Below are positions 24,137 through 35,680 of a stretch of DNA of 64,000 nt, in pieces; positions within the stretch are counted from its first letter, which is position 1, and the number at the start of each line of letters is the position of its first letter. The notes under the pieces were generated by a model. That model worked only from the letters and a program-made list of their open reading frames with translations, was not told the DNA's origin and did no database searches. The position numbers were made by a program, and so were the translations under genes. This DNA is from Notolepis coatsorum (taxonomy: Eukaryota > Chordata > Actinopteri > Aulopiformes > Paralepididae), in NCBI GenBank assembly GCA_963971535.1, contig OZ020589.1:97352121-97416120 (forward strand). The letters are read 5' to 3'.

Positions 24137-24204
24137 GTGCAAATACCAACCACCAGGTGAAGTACTCCAGAAAGACAGTAGGGTTCCTAGTCCTAGAAAC
24201 CCAG

Positions 24205-24347
24205 AACGTTACAGTGGGCAGGTGTAGCTCGGTTTTCCACCTCTTCTTGTGTGCAGTGGGTGCATAGTCTGTCTTCTCTTGGGAGCCAGGTCTGCCTATG
24301 GCGGCCTTTCTCTATGGCTAGGCTGTGCTCGCTGAGTCTGTACCTAG
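24205..24347 (-). pseudogene. LINE C-terminal fragment, left side of split site
   Basis: On the minus strand this reads YRLSEHSLAIEKGRHRQTW followed by LPREDRLCTHCTQEEVE, the C-terminal region of a fish LINE with a CxxC zinc-ligand pair. The sequence stops at GTACCTAG, the TSD of insertion U, and the protein continues on the far side at 48349. Confidence 0.75.
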
Positions 24348-25384
24348 CAGTGGCGGCTGCTGACCAAATTTCTTGGTGAAGCACAAAATTATTATATTAT
24401 AGTGTTGTCACGATACTGGAATTTCGACTTCGATACGATACCTTGAAAAGTATCGATACTTCGATACCATTTCAATACCAAAAAAAACTAAAAAAAAATA
24501 ATATATATATATATATGTGACCCCGACCAGTGCTATAGCCTACATGTCTATTTTTTCATTTTCCAGATTTTTCCAGATTGTGAAAGTACAGAATGTAAGC
24601 TTTCAAATGATGTGTCATACTTTGAAATCTGAGAATGTTATTATTGTGATGTGCTAATTTTAAATCTTGTAGCAGTCTTTTTTCCCCAGAGACCTAAGCA
24701 GAGAAAACAGCTCTTAAAGATTTGACACCTTTTGCCAGGATTCTGCTGGGCGTAAACAATACCTCCCAGCCACACCTCTCCCCTGAATAGTATTAACATA
24801 ATTAAGTGCTGTGACAGCCATGCTGACAGATCAGATACAAAATCAAACATTTTCTATTGTAGTAGTAATATAACTACTAGTCTGAATAATGTATATTTCA
24901 GTTATTGAATTGAAAACCTTTATTTATGTATTCCAATATCTGTTTTATTGATTAATGATATATTTTGAAAGAATGCAGGTTATAGCTGTATAAAACAAAT
25001 GTCTGTCCCATTGTACCAATCAATGGGATATATTGCATGTTGGCTATAATGATTTTATAAAAAAGAGAGAGATTAAATGCATGGCCATATATTTATACAT
25101 TCATGTGACATCACAGCATATTCTTTGTATAGCCCAGTGTTTCCTGAAAACAGATATGTACAGTGTTCAGGTTATACATCTATCATTACACAATTACAAC
25201 CAAAATAGGAAGAAATTATGTTGACCGCAGGGAATTGTAATGCATAGTTGGTAGAACTGGCCAGCGGAGTGATAGACACAAGCCTCATTATTATCATTAT
25301 CATTGTTCCAACCTTTCATGTGACAACTGGATGAAAATCAGCAGACAATATCAAATCAATTCAAGAGGTTTATTAGTCACATAC

Positions 25385-26160
25385 ATACCAGGGCATACAG
25401 TGAAATGCGGGTGGTCATGCCCGCATCGATTGTGCAATAATACTAATAATAAAATACATAAACAGGTAATAAGAAGGCATAAGATGTGCATGATAAAAAT
25501 AGACATGCTAATACAGTTTCAACTCTGTCATTATGCTATACTACAATAATCTAAACTATACAAGAACCACATCGGTTCTTTCCTTTAAAGTGACCTTTCC
25601 ATTTAGTTTAAAGTGACATTTTTTTTTATTCGTTGCATATCATACCAGGGCATACAGTGAAATGCGGGTGGTCATGCCTGCATCGATTGTGCAATAATAC
25701 TAATAATAAAATACATAAACAGGTAATAAGAAGGCATAAGATGTGCATGATAAAAATAGACATGCTAATACAGTTTCAACTCTGTCATTATGCTATACTA
25801 CAATAATCTAAACTATACAAGAACCACATCGGTTCTTTCCTTTAAAGTGACCTTTCCATTTAGTTTAAAGTGACATTTTTTTTTTATTCATTGCATACCA
25901 GGGCATACAGTGAAATGCGGTTGGCCATGCCCGCTACGATTGTGCAATAAAACAATAGTAATAAAAATATAATGTACATGTATGATGTACCGGTACAACA
26001 ATACAATTCTTCTATGTCCCTATGCTATACTAGTACTACTATACTATCAAGTCAAGTCAAGAATGCAATAATAAGAATCCAATAGGATGAGAATGCGACA
26101 TTGTGCAATAATACAAGTAATAAGAACAAGTAATAAGAATAAGACATATCAGGTATATGT
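25385..26160 (-). repeat. Tandem triplication of a LINE/SINE 3' tail
   Basis: Three successive copies begin ATACCAGGGCATACAGTGAA at 25385, 25642 and 25895 (periods 257 and 253). The first two are almost identical; the third is diverged. The first is preceded by CAATTCAAGAGGTTTATTAGT, the inverted 3' end of a fish retroelement. Lies in the 3' flank of the gene in P. Confidence 0.85.
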
Positions 26161-26292
26161 ACATGAGTTTTACAAAAGCTTTTACTCTACAAGAACCACT
26201 CCTGTTCTTGTTTAATTTTTTTAAAGTGACCTTACATTGTGAGCGTGTGCAGCATGAGTGTGTGTGTGTTCATGTTAAAGTGACTGCTAGTA

Positions 26293-26325
<33 letters not shown>

Positions 26326-26339
26326 CTACATCCATGTGT

Positions 26340-29300
26340 CTAACATCGTACAGTCTTCTTGTTCTGAGGTGCTCTAGATGTTGGGAGTGGGCATGTAATG
26401 TCTTTTGCGTCATCAGAACAGTATTGTCTTATCTCCTTATAAAGATATTCCTGTCGGTCATTGTCTAGACCAGGTGGGGGGAGGACAGGAAAACCAGAGA
26501 TGGTTGGGTAGCGTTTTGGGTCTTTCAACAGCTGAAACGTGAATGGCTCTGTATCGTCACAGTGTAATTTCGCTGTCACCATGCCAGGACTGTTGGCATC
26601 GAAGCTGAAGTGCTGGTATTTCTTTATTTGTGGGAATCTTTTGAAGAAGCCTCCGAGATGTTGCTGCCAGTCGTAGCTTGGAACATAAACTGTGCCATCT
26701 TCGCGACCGACAAGTTGGGGGATATTGACTCCTTTCACTGCAGAGCTTTTCCTGACGATGTCTGCGATGCCTGCCAGGGTGTCGACCGCAGTCTTCCTGT
26801 AAACCTGCTTTATCAAACCAAAGCACCAGTCGGGGCCAAATTTAGTGTGGCCTGCAATTAGGAAGTGGAGAGCAAGCTGCAGGTGAAGTTTGTGAATAGT
26901 ACGCCACGCAAAATACCACAAGACATAATTGTTTTTATTTTGCCCGGAGCAATTGTCGCAGTGCAGGTCCACTGATTTTTCTCCAACTCCATAGTTGGTG
27001 AAGAAATGATCCACATAGCTGATAACGGCATTGCTGCCTTTACCAGTTGACATCCCTTCATCAATTAGGTAATTCACTTGCTTCGTCAGCCCTTCACAGT
27101 GGACACCGAACAGGCCACATTTGCGCGGTGTTTGAAAAAAGATGGGACCCACTTGAAAAGGGTGAGATGGAAAATGAACCTGCAGGACAGAGAAAAAAGA
27201 AAAAAGGACATTGAAATAAGGGACATTGAAATAAGGGAACAGGGGAGGAAATTAGGCCACTTTACTAGCCAAATGCAAGTATTTTTTATGTTTGGCGAGT
27301 GATTCATGAAAAAATACTGCTAAAACTATAAGGAACTATTTTTACATTAAAAATTCTCCTCTCTTTTCCTATTCTCTCCTCTCTTCTCCTATTTTCTCTC
27401 TCCTCTCTCCTCCCACTCTCATCTTATCTAAATACACTCCAAATACAACTCAAACGTTCCTGTAAGTTTTCCTTTAACAACAAAAAGCAACATTATATTG
27501 GATATTCACCTGCTGTGCGTAATCAAAGCTGTAGTGCATCGTGATATCTCTGCTTGCAGGTGGGGAGGGGCCTAGCGACAGATCCATGTTCTCGGCGCAT
27601 GTGCGCTTTGTGGCGGCAGTCATCTCCTGCAACAGCTCGCGTTCTCTGTCAACAAGGGCCAGATGTTTTAACTGCACCTGGATGAAAGCATGAATGAAAG
27701 AAAACGTTATTTAACAGATTGCAGAATGGGTACAACACAGTACGGCTCAATACACACACACACACACGGCTAATGAGGTGGCAGTGCTCAGTTATCCTCA
27801 GGTTATCCTAATGTCATGTGTGTTGAAGCTAGGGCTGGGCGATATGGCCTAAATATGATATCACGATATTTTCTGACCTTTCGGCGATACACGATACACA
27901 TCACGATGTTTTTCTTTTTTTCCCCAAACAATTCATTATGAGGCTTACCAAGACAGTATTCGAGTTTGCAAGCTAACATTAAAGACAAAATAAAATACCC
28001 ATGCATTTAGCATTTTTATATTATATATTAGATTTAGATTATTGGATTATTAGATTATATATTGCATATATTTAGCAATGAGATATTATATGATTTAGAT
28101 ATGAAATATGATTAATTGAAAATGGGGGACCCTGATGTAAACAAGACGAAAGTCTTTCTCTGGTCTGCATCCCCTTAACAATTGTATGTATTGAGCTGTA
28201 CTGTACCCATTCTGCAATATGTTAATAAAGTTTTAAATCAATCAATCAATCAATAGCATTTTAGCATTTTTATGAAACTACTGTATATTTGTATGTCTCT
28301 AAATGTTTTGATGAATTGAAAATGGAGGACCCTTATGTAAAAAAGGCGAAAGTCTTTTTCTGGTCTTCATCCTCCAGTCCACTGTTGTTGTATTGAGCTG
28401 TACTGTATTGTACCCATTCTATGTCGTCATCGGACGTTGCTATGTTTGGGTAAATACTGTAAACAAGCCACTATGGACGGGGGTACAGGGGAATAGATGG
28501 TGGTAAAAAACAGTCTGTAGTGTAGTAGTGAAAGTAGACTGTACACACCTGGAGTTTCTCCACCTGCAACTTCTCTGGCCTTCCCGCGGCTTGCTGTAAT
28601 TGGTGATTGTTTGAGTAGCATTGAGAACACAGATCTGTCCTGGGTTTTGTGATCATTATCTGCGGAAGGAGTGCTTTCCACAACCGAAGGAAGGATCTCT
28701 GACCAACAACACGAAATCCTGAAAAGACAAGTTTTTGTTAGATTGGTAGAATAAGAAAAAGTGGGAACCATGTGTGTGTGTGAGAGAGAAAGAAAGGGGT
28801 GGTTTTGTGACATACCTTCTATACTGCTGTAAAGGCGCCACAGGGAAGCTTTGGTCAGATTGGTTGGCAGTAACTTTGCAGTGAAATCCTTGTGACCAGC
28901 ATGACGGCCAGGCAACACAATCGCATGGAAGACAGCAAAGTTGATCAGAAATTTCACAACCCTTTTTACGTCAAAAAGAGACAAAAAACGCTTGTGATTT
29001 CTCGGCTGTTTCTTCCTCTCCCGCGGTGTGAGGCCATCTGTCTTGTAGTGTTTGAAAAGGCTTTTGAGAAGCGCATCGCTGATCCTAAACAAAAATGTTA
29101 ACAATAGGGAAGAGAATTAATGAATGAAATACACACATTGTACACACTGTATCTGTATGTCATATATTATGTTATGATGAATTGAAAATGGGGGACCCTG
29201 ATGTAAACAAGATGGAAGTCTTTCTCTGGTCTGCATCCCCTTAACAATTGTATGTATTGAGCTGTACTGTACTGTACCCATTCTGCAATCTGTTAATAAA

Positions 29301-30284
29301 CTTTTCAATCAATCAATCAATCACTCTTGTTTACATTCAGGTGTAGTTTTTAAGAATCCCTATCCTAGCGATGTGCATTACAAAATGGCCGCACAAAAAC
29401 TACACTACCCAGAATATCCAAAATGGACGCCCTCGCAGGGTAGAATAGGATTCGACGACTATATCTAGACTTTAACACCTATTTAAACCGATTTATTGCT
29501 ATTGCTAAACATACATATACGTCCAATACAATACATCTACGTCCAATACAATATACAAGCATAAAGACACTTACCCATAAATGAAACAGAACGTTGGACG
29601 ACAGACAACAACGTCGTGAAATCTGTATGTTGTCCTCGAAGCCACACGGAGAGCGTTCACTCTCTTGGTACTTTGCGTTTTTTCTGAAACATTTTGGCAT
29701 GTTCCAATAATGGACAACAGACACATGTCCCTTTCTCTTGGTGTCAACGACGCGGTGTCCAATCGGTTTTGGTAAATTAGCTCAACCGACAGTTTTTTTG
29801 AACAAGACAGGGCAGATCGTTCTGAATTTTCCTTTCGGCGCGCCTGGCACTTGCAGTGGAAAGAGTTTATCTTTCTGAGTTCCTCTTCTATTTCGCCCTC
29901 CACCGTTAAACCAGACATCTTTTCAACTGATCGCATGGTCGATTCAGCTGAAAAGCCCAATGCTACAGTTTCAACGCAAAGGTCTCCGTCTTCCTCTGTT
30001 TCACCATCGTCGGCAGGTTCGATTGGATCTGGGACAATTTCATCTGCGTCTTCATCTGCGTCTTCGGTCTCTTCATCGTCGGATGAAAGAGCTGGTGGCC
30101 GCTCACCTTCCGTGATGATCATGTAGTCCGTGATGTGGTCACTCATTAACGCCGAGGAGTCTATACTCATTCCATCTCTTCCTCTATTAAGAGCAGCTGA
30201 TAATTTTTGTGCGGCCATGTCGATGTTATCTAAGCAGCAAAAAAGTGTTCTCTGGGCTACAGGTGCTGTGAATATAAACACCAC
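26340..30284 (-). CDS. DUF7869-type protein, 5 exons, candidate transposase
   Basis: Five exons join in frame through GT-AG introns: 30284-29575, 29084-28816, 28718-28549, 27677-27510 and 27179-26340 (stop TAG at 26340-26342), giving about 718 residues from the first methionine. A second start at 30218 (MAAQKLS) would give about 696. Exon 1 is acidic near residues 65-95 and then has a Cys-rich segment (FHCKCQARR...SCSKK). Exon 3 ends with a CxxC pair (TDLCSQC). Exons 4-5 hold the conserved region: HYSFDYAQQ, TPRKCGLFG, LHCDNCSGQNKNN and AGHTKFGPDWCFG. This is a multicopy family in fish and invertebrates that I know as DUF7869-containing uncharacterised proteins. D435, D514 and D556 are placed as in an RNase H-like nuclease fold; this is inference. 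No internal stop or frameshift. Introns 1 and 3 contain LINE tails. It could also be a host gene of an expanded family. Confidence 0.8.
27691..27769 (-). mobile_element. LINE 3' UTR copy c (short)
   Basis: TGAATGAAAGAAAACG then AACAGATTGCAGAATGGGTAC up to CTCAATACACACACACAC. A minus-strand tail of the intronic LINE family, in intron 3 of the DUF7869 gene; 5'-truncated to about 80 bp. Confidence 0.85.
27831..28100. mobile_element. Half hAT element, M family
   Basis: Begins TAGGGCTGGGCGATATGG, as element M does, with CACGATA-rich subterminal sequence. The right end is not found; sequence runs into LINE copy d at 28113. Truncated. Confidence 0.6.
28113..28254 (+). mobile_element. LINE 3' UTR copy d with (ATCA)n tail
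   Basis: ATTGAAAATGGGGGACCC through CTGCAATATGTTAATAAAG, then AAATCAATCAATCAATCAAT. A 5'-truncated plus-strand copy in intron 3 of the DUF7869 gene, antisense to that gene. Confidence 0.88.
28311..28420 (+). mobile_element. LINE 3' UTR copy e, decayed
   Basis: ATGAATTGAAAATGGAGGAC to TACTGTATTGTACCCATTCT, with several changes and no tandem tail. Older or truncated copy 57 bp downstream of copy d. Confidence 0.75.
29151..29322 (+). mobile_element. LINE 3' UTR copy f with (ATCA)n tail
   Basis: ATCTGTATGTCATATATTAT, GAATTGAAAATGGGGGACCC, AATAAACTTTTCAATCAATC. In intron 1 of the DUF7869 gene. Confidence 0.9.
29379..29500. repeat. Dispersed repeat, second copy, with AACTACACTACCCAGAAT
   Basis: Shares TACAAAATGGCCGCA and following words in order with 10572-10720. 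The motif at 29399-29416 resembles a ZNF143-type site. Lies in intron 1 of the DUF7869 gene. Confidence 0.55.
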
Positions 30285-30604
30285 ACCGTGTGGGGGCGTA
30301 CCTCACATCAACAGCAGCCTTTCACATGCAAAAATAGGACAGCCCGAGGGAACTGCCCCCACAGCTTTGTGAGAGACGATCAGAGTATGTCTCAAGGAGC
30401 CATTTTTAAACACAATTTAAACACAATTAGAGTTATTATATATGTTCGCTGTTATACTAAATATGTTCTTCAACCCTCGAACTGTAAGTATATATATAAA
30501 AAAAAAAAAAAAACGGAAATGAAAAAAAAATTAAATAAAAAATTCTTTCTCTTCTCGTGAGGAACCTGGGTCGCCGAGTTGTAGGCGCGCACGCTGGGCG
30601 GGGT

Positions 30605-30715
<111 letters not shown>

Positions 30716-31240
30716 GCTGGGCATAGATTAATTTTTTTAATCTAGATTAATCTACCTGCAATCCTGGAATTAATCTAGATTAATCTAGATTAAAATGGCT
30801 CAAAGAAATCTGCCGAAGGTGTTCAAAATAGGTGTGTTCTACCCAAATAATGACCAGAGGAGGAGATTTATCCTCTCCTCTTCATCTGAGGAGTCACTAG
30901 CTGTTCTATCTCCTTGTTCAACAGCATGAACATGTCTCTTCTTTTTGTAATTTCCAGTGTTTCTTTTAAAACCAGATTTATCGTAATTTTCTGTGCCCTT
31001 CCTTTGATGCCATTAACATTGTTACACTGATATTGACAGCTCTCTCCAGTGTCAAATCACTCTCTGTCAGTAGTTTCTTCTGTGAACCTTCATTTCTTAA
31101 TCCACAGACAAACCTGTCTCTCAATGTGTCTTTTAGTGAATCTCTAAATTCACAATGCTGCTGACTGGTTGCTCACACACAGACTGCTGCAGAAGCAGGT
31201 TTCTCAACAAATTCAGTGCAAGCTCAGTGTAACAGTTCCA

Positions 31241-31427
31241 TGAATGAATGAATGAATGAATGAATGAATGAATGAATGAATGAATGAATGAATGAATGAA
31301 TGAAAACGTTATTTAACAGATTGCAGAATGGGTACAATACAGTACGGCTCAATACATACAATTGTTAAGGGGATGCAGACCAGAGAAAGACGTTTGTCTT
31401 GTTTACATCAGGGTCCCCCATTTTCAT
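31241..31427 (-). mobile_element. LINE 3' UTR copy g with (GAAT)n tail
   Basis: About fifteen TGAA units (31241-31303), then AAAACGTTATTTAACAGATT and GCAGAATGGGTACAATACAG to CAGGGTCCCCCATTTTCATT. A 5'-truncated minus-strand copy inside element N. Confidence 0.9.
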
Positions 31428-31448
31428 TTATTTGCTCCACATTGTCAT

Positions 31449-31913
31449 TAGCCCCTTTCATGACTGTGATGCACTGAGTGAATCCACAGTCACTTGCTCC
31501 TCAATAGGAAACCAACCTAGATTTACCATGAAGGACTGGTTCTGGCCGAACCGTTCGTTATACAAGAATCACAGAGAAATTACAAAGGTACTCACAGTTG
31601 CACAAGGATTTCGGACAGAGATAAGGGATGGTGCGCATGCGCTGTGATCACCCAACGGCGGAAATAATGCCGTTTTGAGCAGTTTATAAAAATTATTTAA
31701 AATGTTTATTAGCAACGCAGAGCTTTCAAACCATCCCGTATCTCTGTCCGAAACCCTTGTGCAACTGTGAGCACCTTTGAAACGTCTCTGTGATTCTTGT
31801 ATAACGAACGGTTCAGCCAGAACCAGTCCTTCATGGTAAATCTAGGTTAGTTTCCTATTGAGGAGCAAGTGACTGTGGATTCACTCCGTGCATCACAGTC
31901 ACGAAAGGGGCTA
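31449..31913. repeat. Long hairpin: 183-bp arms, 99-bp spacer
   Basis: Arm 31449-31631 and arm 31731-31913 are inverted copies with roughly ten differences (for example GACTGTGATGCAC, TCACTTGCTCCTCAATAGG, GAAGGACTGGTTCTGG). The spacer and right arm share words with 19990-20210 and 42405-42520. No coding. Confidence 0.9.
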
Positions 31914-32960
31914 CATTGTCATCAAACGGTCCAATATTTCCAATAACCCAAGCCATTTCTGTTGTAAACACTCACGATAGTCCAGTCGATCCTTCCTTTA
32001 GTGTGTAAAGTGGATTTCCTCCTCTTGTAGATGTTTCCCAGTGCCGAACGTATCAACGTGAGCTAACATGCTAACTCGCTAACTTTAATAATGTAAACAA
32101 AGCTTGCAACGGACTTCTTTTTTCTTGCATTGCGCAGATTCAGACGTCCTCATCGCCGAATTGTGTTATATCCTGAGGACTTCTTAACCTCACCTGTATA
32201 ACAATGATTACCGGACCACTACTTTAGTTTAACACATTATTCTGACTACAGCTCCGGTAGTGCAATCACTTCCTGGTACCACAGCTGGGAACTACGGCAA
32301 GTATTAACCCTTAGGGGTCACGCTGGAGCTTTGAACCCGTCGGCGGACAACAAAAGAAATTAGAATCCCTCTTAAATGCTCAAAAAGGACATCTTTTCAG
32401 AAATCGATAAAAATTGAAAAATTGCCATTTCTAGTGCTTTGACATGTAAGGTATACGTCCCCCAACTTGCTAAACCTAATACGACTTGTAAATACGTTTA
32501 ATTCTTGCTAGATGGTATGCTTGTAATAATCTCCATTTGCGATAAGAACTACATCGCTTCACGAAACGCACATACATGGACGCGCGCACACACAAACAGC
32601 GCATAGGTGTTAATCACTGAGTGATCTAATATGCATATTCTTCAGCGCGAGAGGGGGGGGGGTTGTGTTTCTCACTGTCTGTCGTTGATAATATAATCTG
32701 AAGAGGTCCTGCATTATTATTATTATTATTATTATTATCATTCTCGAGAATACACGGGACCCGACGGAACGCTAATTTATGTATTAAAAGTAGTCTAACA
32801 TGCTTTCATCCTCGCCCGTGTATATACCCACGTCGCGCTAAAACAACATACTGTATGGCAGAGACAGAGTGCATGTGTGTACGAGTTATGAGTTATCTCG
32901 CAGTTCATTCAAGCGCGCATCACGGTGATGACAGCTCTCTAGAGTAGAAAGGTGCGCTCA

Positions 32961-33114
32961 CAGGGGCGTAGCTGGAGATTCTGGGCCCCATGAAAGAATC
33001 AATTTGTGGGCCCCCAATCTATTAAAAAATGTGGGGCCCCCAATCTATAAAAAAATGTGGGGCATTTGCTGGGCCCTTGGAATCATCCTAACCCCCCCCC
33101 CCCCAGCTACTCCC

Positions 33115-33117
<3 letters not shown>
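32961..33117. mobile_element. Small MITE with CAGGGGCGTAGCTGG ends
   Basis: CAGGGGCGTAGCTGG at the left and CCAGCTACTCCCCTG at the right (14 of 15 inverted). Internal direct repeat GTGGG(C/G)CCCCCAATCTAT. No clear TSD; the right flank is a CA/CT microsatellite. Confidence 0.65.
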
Positions 33118-33149
<32 letters not shown>

Positions 33150-34112
33150 CTCTCTCTCTCTCAAACAGAGAAATCAAAAGAAATGAGTACATTACCTTGT
33201 ATTACTATTGTAATCCAAAAGTGATATATAGGGTTGTTCATTGTACAATACAATTGATACAGTTGATGTTTCTTGTTGATTATTATTCTCTATGTGTATA
33301 TGAGCATTTTTTCAATACCCAACTATGTAGTGGCCGCTTGTCGCTAGGCTAGGCCTCCTGCTGGGTCCATTCACTGGAATAACAAAGGAATGACTGGGCC
33401 TTTGCTCCAGGTGTGAAATGGTTCTAGTGACAATGATCACATTGAATTCTGGGAGTGTAGTTCTCTCATCAGATAGCTGAATGAACTTGGATCAAGTTCT
33501 AGTCCTATCCTGAAAAGTAGTTAGGATTTTACCAGAATGTTTGATAGGACATTGATTGAAAACTATCGTCTCAAATTTGACAATTGATGGCTTATTTTGA
33601 AGGTATGAATCTGTAATTTTACATTATGTAACAAAAAAAAAGAGAATATTCTGAGAAGGTGGAGCTACAAACTTTAGACCTCAGGGGGTTAAGGACAATA
33701 CAGACCCAACGTTGAGAAAAAGATTAACGGCGTCAATTATATTATCGCGCAATACTAGTCTCGCGATAACGCAGCACGTTAACGCCGTTAACGGCCCAGC
33801 TCTAATATATATATATATATATATATATATTTTTTTTAAACAAATTTAGCTTTTGTTGCTGGTTGATTCTCCTCAGCTTCTCTCTGGTACTATAAGAGAA
33901 GATAAATATAACACTTTTAAAACCCTTTGTTTATCTTTAGATCACACATTTAAAAATAACTGTTCATCTCACTTCAATCATTTTTATTGCAGATGCAGAA
34001 CATGGTATTTTCTCAAGCAGACAGATGTAAACACTGTAATCTGTGTTGCATGTACCTGACAAACTGAACTGTTTGTATTACAGTTAGTAACAGTTTCGCT
34101 TTTTATTTAAAG

Positions 34113-34117
<5 letters not shown>

Positions 34118-34194
<77 letters not shown>
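34118..34194. repeat. (GA)n microsatellite
   Basis: About 38 GA units inside element O. Confidence 0.97.
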
Positions 34195-34195
<1 letters not shown>

Positions 34196-34256
34196 CTATG
34201 CTCGGAGCATTTAGTAACGTTACATTTTCAACAAGATTGCTGCTATTTAAACACTT

Positions 34257-34348
34257 CATGGAAACGGGGTAACGTTAACCTTATGTCGACTGTAGTATTG
34301 TATGACCTCGACATAACGTTTAAACGTTAACGTTACTCCGTTTCCATG
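34257..34348. repeat. Hairpin CATGGAAACGG
   Basis: Arms 34257-34288 and 34309-34348 are inverted (CATGGAAACGG(G/A)GTAACGTTAA, TTATGTCG), with an 8-bp extra in the right arm and a 20-bp loop. AACGTTA words abound nearby. In element O. Confidence 0.75.
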
Positions 34349-35323
34349 CAGTAATTATAAAGGTGGCCAGCTAAGCTAAGGGAGCTAACGGCTAGCAGTA
34401 GCTAACGTTAGCTGATATCTGTAACGTTACTAACAACGAATCAGCTGTTGATATTATGCGCCATCAGTAGACAACGTATCATGTATTAAACTAGAGTTAA
34501 TGGTTTAATGCTTCAGTCACAGTGACGTTGAAAGAGCAGCTGTCACGAACCTCTTTCATTTCTTTATGGAGATCCGCGTTGGCACTGCTCTGTAACACCG
34601 CTTGCAAATAGCATTGGGACATCTTTAGCTTGTCCTTCGTTGTTTACTTCAAACCCGAAGTACCTCCAAACAGCACTTCTGCTGTTTTCTTTATCCACAA
34701 GCACAAGTTGCGGAGGCTCTGCATTTGCCATCTTCAGCTAAAATGTTTGTTTACAAACTGAAGACGGCTCTGTGAGGGGGAGGGCTGGACTCGGAGGAGG
34801 CGGAGGGGCAAGCGTGCTCTGAACAGCGCGTCAACAACTTGCGGTAGAACACTCGCCAGCTGGTACCGATACTGCAGAAAGTACAATACAAAAATCGGTA
34901 TTTCGGGAAATTAGTATCGAAACCATTTTAAATATTCAGTATCGATATGTATCGATACTTCGATATTTTTGACAACACTGTTATATTATATTATATTATG
35001 TATTAAATTATATTTTTTAAACATCCCCAACGCTGCAACACCCCCATTCCTCCCAGGTGTCAGGCTCCTCATTCGCTTCCATTCATTTTGGGGACCATGT
35101 TTAAATATCATACTTCTGAAGTATAAACAAACTATACTGCTGTGACGATTTCAATAAAACAGACCATTCTGAGTCAATGGTACAGCAAAACTGTACATTG
35201 GAATATTGGTAAACATATCGGTCAATCCCATTGTCCCGTGGGATTATGCCCCCCCCCTCCCCGCGGCGATATTAATATTTGATTAGAAACGCAAGCAAGG
35301 CTTGCCGCGGCGACTCATGTGGT

Positions 35324-35680
35324 TGTGGTATAATATAATGTTCTCATGTAAATATATTCCCCTCCCCTATATCCCCTTACCTGTGCCCCCCCCCCTATCT
35401 GTGGAATAAGACATCCCCCTCCCCTCTCCCCAAACCTGTACCCCCCCCCCCCCCATCTGACCTATCAAATGGGACCACACCCCCCCCCTTGTTAACTATA
35501 TAGGTCTCCTCCCGAGATCTATCGGGGTCGTTTACCTGGGTCATTTCAGCTGATCACCTAGGGGAAGCCCTCAGCCATTCTCTCTATGTATTCTATCTGT
35601 TTGGTTAATAAACCTTGTTATTATCCAAACCTCGGTTGACTGAGAACATTCTTCATCAGGATATCTACAAATATCCCACA
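35324..35680 (+). repeat. 5' LTR
   Basis: Almost identical to 47182-47547; differences lie mostly in C-tract lengths and in GTCGTTTACC versus GTCAATTACC. A polyadenylation-like AATAAA (in GTTAATAAACC) is present at 35605. Confidence 0.88.
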
